From contig VYBN01000030.1 of NCBI GenBank assembly GCA_009844425.1, positions 1-33,384 on the forward strand: a DNA stretch of 33,384 nt, written 5' to 3'. A program made the position numbers and the translations under genes. The notes under the pieces are model-generated. The model was not told the origin of the DNA and ran no database searches. It saw only the letters and a program-made list of their open reading frames with translations. This document shows positions 23,218 to 30,600 of this stretch, piece after piece. Position 1 is the stretch's first letter. The number at the start of each line of letters is the position of its first letter. The DNA is from Gammaproteobacteria bacterium. Lineage in GTDB: Bacteria > Pseudomonadota > Gammaproteobacteria > Steroidobacterales > Foliamicaceae.

Positions 23218-24369
23218 TTACGCGATTTCGCGTAAACCGCCGATGCCGTGTATGGGCTCGCCGCGTTCTCCATCTGGCTGCAGCAGGGCGAACTTGAGGC
23301 TGCGCAGGGCGGCTGGCCGGTAGCCGGGCACGCTGTTGAAGCGCTCCTTGACGCTGTGGTGGATCAGGGGGACCGCGTCGCTATCGGGTCGATCGTTGTG
23401 GTTTACGCACACGCGCCGCGGCGCCTGGTCTCCGGCCTTCGCGATCAACCCGCCATGCTCGTGGAGAGTGCCGGCGGCCATAGGGTGAATCACAAAGTCG
23501 TCCACATCCATTGCAGACAGGCCCCTGCCTTGATCCTCGATCAGGCCCCGCGCGTCCAGCAGATAGCGAACCGTGTGCCGGTCCCCGTCGTGGATGCGGA
23601 TGCCGTCGCCCAGCGCGGCCTTGCACTGGCCGATCATGAACTCCAGCGCCAGGTCCGAGAGGCCGTCGTGCCAGTAGCCGCCGCCGATATCGCTGTGCAC
23701 GCCCGGAAACCACACTTCCAGAATTCGGTCGGGGCGCGAGTCATCCTTGTTGATCAGCGTCGGCGTGAAGGTAACGCGGTCCTCGTCCAGAGACACGATG
23801 TGAACCGCCCGCTTCACGCCTTCGTGCAGCGTGCCGTTCTCGAACACGACATCGGTGGTGATTTTCTCGCCCTTCCGGTGCATGCCGTCCATTGCCGCCA
23901 CCGTGTCGAACACGCCCAGAAACGCCACCTCGCGATCGGCATCTTCGCGCAGGATCATCGCCACGAACTTTCGGGCCAGCGCGGCCCCGCGGCTGAATCC
24001 GAACACCGCCACGCGGTCTCCGGCCTCATAGGATTCATCGAAGTCTTCTTTCGCTTCGCGCAGAATCCGCGCGGCGTCGCCCCAGTGCGGCGCAAAAGCC
24101 ATGTTCACCAGGCTGCGGCCGGACGAATACAGGCGCCCCAGCAGCGGGATCCGTAACTTGCCCTCGCGCGTGCCGATGCCGTTGTAGTAGAACGCGCATT
24201 GTTCGTCGCCATCGGGCGTTTTTGCGCTGGTCTCGCCCGACTCCAGCCCGCCGCCCATCAGCACGTGCAGCTTGAGCACGTTGCTGATGCTCTCGTCCTC
24301 GGCAAATTCGCCCGCGTCGCTCGGTTCGTTGCCCGTGCCGTCAAAGTTGAATACAAGCGTTTTAGCCAT
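23218..24369 (-). CDS. DUF2235 alpha/beta-hydrolase (Tle1-like phospholipase family)
   Basis: The 383-residue protein starts MAKTLVFNFDGTGNEP, the hallmark of DUF2235. It has the nucleophile elbow GFSRGAA (Ser126), an acid in FPGVHSDIGGGY (Asp227) and a histidine in PLIHHSV (337/338), giving a complete catalytic triad. Related proteins include Tle1 phospholipase effectors of type VI secretion, but no secretion partner, VgrG or immunity gene is next to it. The substrate is therefore open. No signal peptide is visible, so it is cytoplasmic or delivered by a contact-dependent system. It is transcribed divergently from coiled-coil copy 3 and shows no damage. Confidence 0.85.
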   Translation of the reverse strand: MAKTLVFNFDGTGNEPSDAGEFAEDESISNVLKLHVLMGGGLESGETSAKTPDGDEQCAFYYNGIGTREGKLRIPLLGRLYSSGRSLVNMAFAPHWGDAARILREAKEDFDESYEAGDRVAVFGFSRGAALARKFVAMILREDADREVAFLGVFDTVAAMDGMHRKGEKITTDVVFENGTLHEGVKRAVHIVSLDEDRVTFTPTLINKDDSRPDRILEVWFPGVHSDIGGGYWHDGLSDLALEFMIGQCKAALGDGIRIHDGDRHTVRYLLDARGLIEDQGRGLSAMDVDDFVIHPMAAGTLHEHGGLIAKAGDQAPRRVCVNHNDRPDSDAVPLIHHSVKERFNSVPGYRPAALRSLKFALLQPDGERGEPIHGIGGLREIA

Positions 24370-24457
24370 ATCGTTTCGTTTACCTTTTACCAGAAATCAA
24401 GGCTCTGTAAAGACGTTTGCGGCAATTTTCCCAGCGCCGCCTGTTCGAACACTTCAT

Positions 24458-24486
24458 TTGACATCGTGCGCGGGGATCGGTAAAAA
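24458..24486 (+). promoter_or_regulatory. Sigma-70-type promoter of coiled-coil copy 3
   Basis: TTGACA (24458-24463), 17-base spacer, TAAAAA (24481-24486). The first half of the downstream leader is identical to the other copies. Confidence 0.65.
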
Positions 24487-24542
24487 GGGTGTTGGAGGGA
24501 GCGCTTAGGGAGCGTTCCAGAAAGTTTTCAAGGAGGATCGTC

Positions 24543-24914
24543 ATGCCGCAGCCCGCTCTCGACACACACGCCGAGGTACGGAAATTGAAGCAGGCCGGCT
24601 GCCCGGAGGAGCAGGCAGCAGCCATGGTGGATTTGGTCAGCCGGGCTCCGGTAAACGCTCAGATCGCCAACAGCCTGAATCGGCTGGAAGCCAAGGTTGA
24701 CTCCATTGAGGCGAACATGGCCCGGATGGCAACCAAGGCCGATCTCGAGCTTCTCCGCGCAGAAACCAAGGTCGATCGCGCAGAAGCCAAGGCCGATATT
24801 GAGGCGTTGCGCGCAAGCATGACGCGGATGCTATGGATTCAGGGCCTGGCGCTGGCCACGCTCATCATCAGCCTGGCCGGCATCATGCTGGGCCTCGGCG
24901 CTATGCCTGCGTAA
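24543..24914 (+). CDS. DUF1640-type coiled-coil membrane protein, copy 3 (123 residues)
   Basis: The ATG at 24543 follows AGGAGG (24531-24536). Head, membrane segment and C-terminus are the same as in copy 1, but the stalk has a single full 11-residue unit (ADLELLRAETK) before VDRAEAKADIEALRAS. It is not accompanied by an OmpA-like gene; DUF2235 lies divergently upstream and mazEF downstream. Unlike copies 1 and 2 it is in the core between the inverted-repeat arms. Confidence 0.75.
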   Translation: MPQPALDTHAEVRKLKQAGCPEEQAAAMVDLVSRAPVNAQIANSLNRLEAKVDSIEANMARMATKADLELLRAETKVDRAEAKADIEALRASMTRMLWIQGLALATLIISLAGIMLGLGAMPA

Positions 24915-25022
24915 AGAAACGAAGCGGGCGAATTATCGGGGCGGCAGGCCGCGGCGCACGCAGGCGTAGGCCATCAGCAGCCGGACGGCAGCGCCCATCG
25001 CTTTTTGGCGTCCGAGCCGGTG

Positions 25023-25039
25023 TTATATCCAAGTATAAT
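25023..25039 (+). promoter_or_regulatory. mazEF promoter/operator region
   Basis: TATAAT at 25034-25039 is a good -10 element and overlaps an inverted repeat TTATA-TCCAAG-TATAA (25023-25038), the usual layout of an autoregulated toxin-antitoxin promoter. A matching -35 is not obvious. Confidence 0.45.
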
Positions 25040-25052
25040 TAACGAGAAGGAC

Positions 25053-25310
25053 ATGCATACCACCCAACTACGCAAGGTCGGCGGCTCCATCATGCTCGCG
25101 GTGCCTCCGGCGCTGCTTGACGTTCTGGAACTCGGCGCCGGCGCCAGGGTGGAAATCGGGATTGAGGAAGGCTGTCTGATCGTCGCGCCCAGAAAACGGC
25201 CCAGCTACTCTATCGAAGAACTGCTTGCACAATGTGACGCCACCGCTCCGGGCGACGACGCGGATCAGGCCTGGCTGGACACCCAGCCCGTGGGCAACGA
25301 ACTGCTGTAA
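25053..25310 (+). CDS. mazE: MazE/AbrB-type antitoxin
   Basis: The start at 25053 is preceded by GAGAAGG. The 85-residue protein reads MHTTQLRKVGGSIMLAVPPALLDVLELGAGARVEIGIEEGCLIV, the swapped-hairpin AbrB DNA-binding fold, followed by an acidic tail (SIEELLAQCDATAPGDDADQAW) that would occupy the toxin's active site. The stop overlaps the toxin start by one base (TAATG). A longer frame from 25005 is possible but has no ribosome site. It probably represses its own promoter together with the toxin. Confidence 0.85.
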   Translation: MHTTQLRKVGGSIMLAVPPALLDVLELGAGARVEIGIEEGCLIVAPRKRPSYSIEELLAQCDATAPGDDADQAWLDTQPVGNELL

Positions 25311-25642
25311 TGCAGCGGGGCGAGATCTGGCTGGTCAGCCTCGACCCCACCGCAGGCCATGAACAGCAAGGGACCCGGCCGGTCTTGATCGTTTCCTCCG
25401 CGCCCTTCAATCGGCTCACGGAAACGCCCGTGGTCCTGCCCATAACCACCGGCGGGAGCTTCGCCCACCGCCGCGGGTTCGCGGTGCCGCTGGATGATGC
25501 CGGCACGCGCACTGTCGGCGCCATCCGCTGCGACCAGCCGCGCGCCCTTGATCTGGCGGCCCGTAACGGGCATCGCCTTGAGACCGTGCCAGTCGTGATC
25601 ATGGACGACGTGCTCGCCCGTCTGGCCGCCATCCTCGCGTAA
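25310..25642 (+). CDS. mazF: MazF/PemK-type toxin endoribonuclease
   Basis: The 110-residue protein shows the family pattern RGEIWLVSLDPTAGHEQQGTRPVLIVS, PITTGG, and TVGAIRCDQPRALDL. MazF/PemK toxins cut single-stranded mRNA at short sequences; the arginine near the N-terminus and the threonine/serine in the second motif form the active site. It overlaps the antitoxin stop by one base, so the pair is coupled. Length and motifs are complete and it looks functional. The sequence specificity cannot be predicted here. Confidence 0.9.
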   Translation: MQRGEIWLVSLDPTAGHEQQGTRPVLIVSSAPFNRLTETPVVLPITTGGSFAHRRGFAVPLDDAGTRTVGAIRCDQPRALDLAARNGHRLETVPVVIMDDVLARLAAILA

Positions 25643-25694
25643 ATCCCATAGGGCGGGACACTCGGCAGTCTCCATCACCCGTTCATTCATTCAT

Positions 25695-25723
25695 TTGACA
25701 TCGTGCGCGGGGATCGGTAAAAA
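25695..25723 (+). promoter_or_regulatory. Sigma-70-type promoter of coiled-coil copy 2
   Basis: TTGACA (25695-25700), 17-base spacer, TAAAAA (25718-25723), as in the other copies. Confidence 0.65.
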
Positions 25724-25779
25724 GGGTGTTGGAGGGAGCGCTTAGGGAGCGTTCCAGAAAGTTTTCAAGGAGGATCGTC

Positions 25780-26283
25780 ATGCCGCAGCCCGCTCTCGAC
25801 ACACACGCCGAGGTACGGAAATTGAAGCAGGCCGGCTGCCCGGAGGAGCAGGCAGCAGCCATGGTGGATTTGGTCAGCCGGGCTCCGGTAAACGCTCAGA
25901 TCACCAACAGCCTGAACCGGCTGGAAGCGAAGGTTGACTCCATTGAGGCGAACATGGCCGGGATGGCAACCAAGGCCGATCTTGACCGCCTGCGCGCAGA
26001 AACCAAGGCTGGTCTTGACCGCCTGCGTGCAGAAACCAAGTCCGACCTTAAGCTTCTCCGCGCAGAAACCAAGGCCGGTCTTGCGCTTCTCCGCACAGAA
26101 ACAAAGGCCGATATTGAGACCCTGCGCGCCGACACCACGGAAATGAACATGTCCACCCAGGTCAGCATTGAGGCGTTGCGCGCAAGCATGACGCGCATGC
26201 TATGGATTCAGGGTCTGGCGCTGGCCACGCTCATCATCAGCCTGGCCGGCATCATGCTGGGCCTCGGCGCTATGCCTGCGTAA
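25780..26283 (+). CDS. DUF1640-type coiled-coil membrane protein, copy 2 (167 residues)
   Basis: Same head and membrane anchor as copies 1 and 3, with AGGAGG before ATG 25780. The stalk is longest: four 11-residue units (ADLDRLRAETK, AGLDRLRAETK, SDLKLLRAETK, AGLALLRTETK) and then ADIETLRADTTEMNMSTQVS. It converges on the OmpA-like gene. The three copies are 123, 134 and 167 residues long, all differing by multiples of 11, which keeps the coiled-coil phase. Confidence 0.78.
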   Translation: MPQPALDTHAEVRKLKQAGCPEEQAAAMVDLVSRAPVNAQITNSLNRLEAKVDSIEANMAGMATKADLDRLRAETKAGLDRLRAETKSDLKLLRAETKAGLALLRTETKADIETLRADTTEMNMSTQVSIEALRASMTRMLWIQGLALATLIISLAGIMLGLGAMPA

Positions 26284-26342
26284 AATAGCGAAGCGGGCGA
26301 ATAACCGGATCGCCGGCCCCTGTGCAAAGCGGCGCCAGCGCC

Positions 26343-27518
26343 TTAGTCCGGGGCGCATTTCGCCGCGCTGAGAACGTTGACGTACGCCGCGCGCGTCAAG
26401 AAATCCTGCGGCAAACTTCCTGCCTCCGCCGGATAGGCGCCCGGCCTGTCGTTGAACTTCCGGTCTCTCTCCAGTTGGGAGTGAAGCGTATAGTCGATTT
26501 CCGGCGTCAGCCGGATCCGCCGCTCCGCCCCTGCCCGGACAATCGCCGCGCGAAGCGCGCTCTCCACGCTGCGCCTTCTTCTGTTGGCAAGACGGACATT
26601 CAACTCGCCGGAATGCGGAAGCGCCTCTCCGCGGCCATCACGAAACGGCGCTGAACTTGCGTATCCCCGAACGCTTAACCACACCGGCCGGGTTCCATCC
26701 TCCTCGCCGCATGGGGCCAGCGATTCCACCAGCAAACGGATCAGGCCCCGGTTGAATTCCGCGTCGTAAGCCGCCCCGCCGGCGAATTCAGGGCCGCCGC
26801 CCGCCGCCGCTCCGGCGCGCGGCCCCGAGTCCAGCGCCGCACGCTCAAAAAGAATCGGGAAACTGGCAACGTAGTTGCTCCTTGCATGCCCGATGGTGTC
26901 CCGCCTTTCCTCTATCACGGGAGAGGCCTGCCCGCTGGCCTGCTGTTCAAGCGCCTGCGTGACGACCTCCTCAATGATGCCGCGCAGACCCACAATATTC
27001 GTGCTTGCGTCCTGCCCGCCCGGCTGGCGGAAAAACACGGTCACGCCACGATCGCCCGAGCGAACCTCGATCGTGCCGGGCAGGCCCGATTCGGCGGCCG
27101 GCGGGCGAACGTAGCCACTCAAAAGTCCTGCGCCAATCGTCAGGACAAGAACCGGGATCAGGCGCCTTGCAAGGGCGCGCAATGATTCCGCAAAAATTGA
27201 AGGGTCGCGGGAGAAAATGGACCTGAAGTAATTCCAGATGCCGCGAAGCAAGGCCAGGAGATGCTCGTTCAGCTGCGAAAGCCCCAGCTTGGCGAAAAAG
27301 CTGATTGCGCCGAACAGGGCGAAGAACGCGAACACCTGGCCCAGGTTCTCCCCCAACGCCAGCGCCCAAGCGTACAGGCTCCGCGCCAGCCAAAACGCCG
27401 AAACTCCAGCCGCAAGCAGCAGCGGCACGGTGAGCGAACGCGCCAGGACACGGAACGCATAGCGCCAGCCCGTTCCTGAAGCGCTGTGTTTTCCTCTCTC
27501 AGCCATGCTCGTCATCAT
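26343..27518 (-). CDS. Three-helix membrane protein with OmpA-like C-terminal region (right copy)
   Basis: The 391-residue sequence is the same as that of the left copy at 19712, including all three membrane segments and the C-terminal VWLSVRGYASS and NVRLANRRRR motifs. Identity across the whole protein points to a recent duplication or gene conversion between the arms. The coiled-coil gene that faces it has diverged only in stalk length. Neighbouring adhesin C ends 156 bases upstream, behind its own terminator. Function is as inferred for the left copy: an envelope anchor, with moderate certainty. Confidence 0.75.
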   Translation of the reverse strand: MMTSMAERGKHSASGTGWRYAFRVLARSLTVPLLLAAGVSAFWLARSLYAWALALGENLGQVFAFFALFGAISFFAKLGLSQLNEHLLALLRGIWNYFRSIFSRDPSIFAESLRALARRLIPVLVLTIGAGLLSGYVRPPAAESGLPGTIEVRSGDRGVTVFFRQPGGQDASTNIVGLRGIIEEVVTQALEQQASGQASPVIEERRDTIGHARSNYVASFPILFERAALDSGPRAGAAAGGGPEFAGGAAYDAEFNRGLIRLLVESLAPCGEEDGTRPVWLSVRGYASSAPFRDGRGEALPHSGELNVRLANRRRRSVESALRAAIVRAGAERRIRLTPEIDYTLHSQLERDRKFNDRPGAYPAEAGSLPQDFLTRAAYVNVLSAAKCAPD

Positions 27519-27616
27519 TGAACCGGAATGATCCCGGGGCGCGGCGTTTGTTCGGCCGCTTCGTCAGTCCGCCGGATCAGCAAGGGCGCGGATGCAGGGA
27601 ACTTGCAAAGGCGCTG

Positions 27617-27665
27617 AAAAAACGAGGCGGGCATGTAGCCCGCCTCGCTGCAACGTAAAGTTGCG
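27617..27665 (-). terminator. Terminator of adhesin C
   Basis: On the minus strand: GCAAC-TTTAC-GTTGC hairpin, CGAGGCGGGC/GCCCGCCTCG stem (27647-27623) and six T (27622-27617). Identical to the adhesin B terminator. Confidence 0.88.
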
Positions 27666-27673
27666 GGGGTGGA

Positions 27674-30600
27674 TCAGGCGATGTCGAGACCGTCGTCGAT
27701 CGTGAGGAGATAATCTCCGAGCAGATCGGCTTCGCCCTGGTCCATGTTGCCGATGAAGTCGTCGATGAGCCCGAGACCAAGCGACATTCCAGGAGGCGGA
27801 GGCGCCCCGCCGTCGGTCTCGTCGTCGTGGTCGGTGTCAGTCGCGCTTTCGTCATCCTGTGTGTCGTCGTTCGAATCAGTGCCGGCCTCGTCGTCCTTCA
27901 AGCCGGGTGTGTTGTTTGGACCCGGAGGTTCGGGGCTATCAGCCGGGTTGTCCGCAACCGTGATCACCAGCGTGATCGGCAAATATCCATTCCCTCCTAT
28001 CGCCGTCGGTCCGGTTGCGACCGGTGTGCTCAGGCCGCCGCCATCCGTCGCCATGAAGGTGAGCTCTATCTGAGTGCCATCCCTCAGCGGATCCATGTCG
28101 TCCGTTTCATGATCGAACGTAGCGCCCCTCTTCAACCGCAATTCCCAGGTACTTCCGTCACCGTCGTCACGCGCCAGCGGCGAGGGACCGTTAGTCTTGG
28201 TGATCACGAACCGATCATGGGGATCGCCGGTAACGGTGACTTCATGCACGCCGAACGGGTGTCCTGGAATCCTGCTGGTGCCTGCCCAGTTTTCGTCCTG
28301 AACGTTGATCGTGGCCAGCACCTCCCCTCCCGTCGCCGGCACCAGTTCATTCACCCAAACTCCGCCGATCACGGTTGTGGTATCGGTGACGGCAGTCGAC
28401 AAGTCGGCGACCACGTACGGGGAGGTTCGGTCTGCTGTTACGCTGAGGATGGGGTTATCCGAGAGATCGTCGGCGTCACTGGCGTCAGTGCCTGCCGTAA
28501 GCTTAATGCCCGTCGGCGCCACGTTGATGCGAATATGCAGATCGGCTGTACCGATGCTGTTTCCGGACGCGGCGCCAATCGGCGAATCGTTGGCGGTAAT
28601 ATTCAACGTCAGCCTGTTGCCCGCGCCGTCCGCGTTGTTGCCGTCGTGGGTGCGCAACTGGTCGCTTACGTAGGTCAGCTCTCCGCTGTGCATGTTGAGC
28701 ACCAAGACGCCCGTCTCACCCTGAAACAGATAGCTTCCGGCGGAGGTTGATCCGGCCCCCAGGAGGCCCAAACCCGGATTAGTCGTCGAAGCCGTATCAT
28801 CTCCGGCCGCCGAAAAGCTCAACCGAGTGCTGTCGGGATCCTGGAACAGGCTGGCCAGATCCACCGTTTCCGTGATCGAAACGGTATGTCCTGACGTATT
28901 GCCGACACCGGTAATTGCCCCACTATCAGTCACCGCGTTGGCAGGTCCGCTGGCGGTGTGTCCGGTTCCCATTACGCTGCCCGTGACCGTGTAGTTGTCC
29001 ACCGGGGCCGGACGGGCGGATGCGGAAGAACCGCCAATCAGGATCCCATTCTCCGTGGTATCACCGTCGCCATCCAGGTCGTTGCCATCCACGGCAAGCA
29101 CCACCGCCGTCACGCCCGATTCACCGGGGACAACGGTTTCGTACGTCACCAGGGCCCGAACCGTAGAGCCGACAAGCGCCGCAGTAACGTTGAGATCACC
29201 GGTCCCGCCGGGAATATTCGTCCAGACTTCGCCGGGGGCGGGGCTATCCACTTGCCACTGCACCGAGGAGACGCCGCTGCCGGTCACGCTAAGTGTGCCG
29301 CCCAGACTCGGGCTGCCCGTTGGTGAGAGGGCCGCAGGCGTGCGGTCGGGAGTGTTAGGCGTGACGTCAGTGTTGGCAGCGTCCGCAACATTGGCGACCT
29401 GGATCGGATCGCTGTATACGCTTTCCATCAAGTCGTCGTCGCCGTCGGTGAGATCGAAATCTTCATCAACCCCGTCCGCATCGTAGGTCACAACTGCCCG
29501 GTAATACCGGCCCTCGCCGTCGTCCAGCTCCAGCGTGGAGGTGTCGGTGTCGTCAGTCTGGTCAACATTTCTCCAACCGCCCACTCCATTCGCGGACACC
29601 TGCCAACTGTAGGTGATATTTGTAGTGGAACCGGCACTGCCGTCAGGTTGGTTTATTGCCGCGGTGACGGGACTGCGGGCCGTGCCATAGTCCTCGTCCC
29701 AAACAACAGCCGAGGCCCTCAACAGATCGCTACCGACCGTAATGGTGAAATGTCCCACGCCATCGTCAGGCGAGTTGGAAACCGCCCTTTCAGTGATCGC
29801 CTGAACAGGTACTTGGGCGCCGCCGTCAGTGGCCAACTGGCCATCGGTGTCCCCAGTTGTGATGAATTGCGAGGTGAACGTCGCGCCTGCACCCTGGCCG
29901 ACGACTTCGTAGTAGGTCACTGCCACCTGGATATGGTTGCCCACCTGGGATTGGGACAGCGTCAGTGTGTCGCTGGTGCCGCGCTGGAGGACGTTCGAAG
30001 TATTCGTAGCGCTTATAGGCACCGCAGTGCCATCAGCGTCAACCTGGGACCAGGTGTACAGCACCAGCACGGCCGATTCGGGGCCGCGCAGATCGGGGTC
30101 GTTGTTCTCGTTGAACCTGGCCCTTAAGGTGCTGCCCTCTCGAGCGCTGCCGCTTATCGTGACGGCGGGGTTTCCGTCCGTGTGGATGATGTCCAGGTTC
30201 TGGTCCGTCACTTTTACCCTTGCGGTCAAGGTGCCGGTGGCGCCTTCGTCGTCGCGCGCGGTCAGCGTAAAGCTGCCCCGGTCGTTCTGCGCCCGGCTGC
30301 CGGTTTCGGTGCGGTCGATCTCCACGATGACCACGTGTTCGTCGGCAGCCGGATCGCCGTCGCTGCCGATCACTTTGTCATTAAAGCCGGTGCCAAAGGT
30401 GCCCCAAATCTGGCCGGTCTCCAGGTTGTCCTGGATGTCTCCCCACTCGGCCGGACCATGCTTGATGTCGATCCACGAAGCCGAGGTCGACGCCCCGAAA
30501 ATCAAGTCCTCAGTGTCGTCCTGTTCGTCCGGATCATTCCAGAATTCTTCCAACTTGATGAACAGCACGATCTTGTTGGTCTCAGTCTGGTTAACCGTTC

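Larger units (their letters stand above)
25681..27770. repeat. Long inverted repeat, right arm
   Basis: Inverted copy of 19460-21450, ending at GTTCATTCATTCATTTGACA on the inner side. It contains coiled-coil copy 2, the OmpA-like gene, the terminator and the last ~30 codons of adhesin C. It is longer by 99 bp, all within the coiled-coil stalk. Confidence 0.9.

Noticed and set aside
23218-24369. Type VI secretion effector assignment for the DUF2235 protein
   Set aside because: No VgrG, Hcp, PAAR, adaptor or immunity gene is nearby. Only the family membership is kept.
24940-25004. Possible relic of a fic 3' end on the minus strand
   Set aside because: A short stretch reads AVRLLMAYA, similar to AVRMLAYAW in the Fic protein, but it is too short to separate from chance.
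19460-27770. Composite transposon with inverted terminal modules
   Set aside because: Neither arm encodes a transposase and no target-site duplication could be seen at the outer borders, which lie within adhesin genes.
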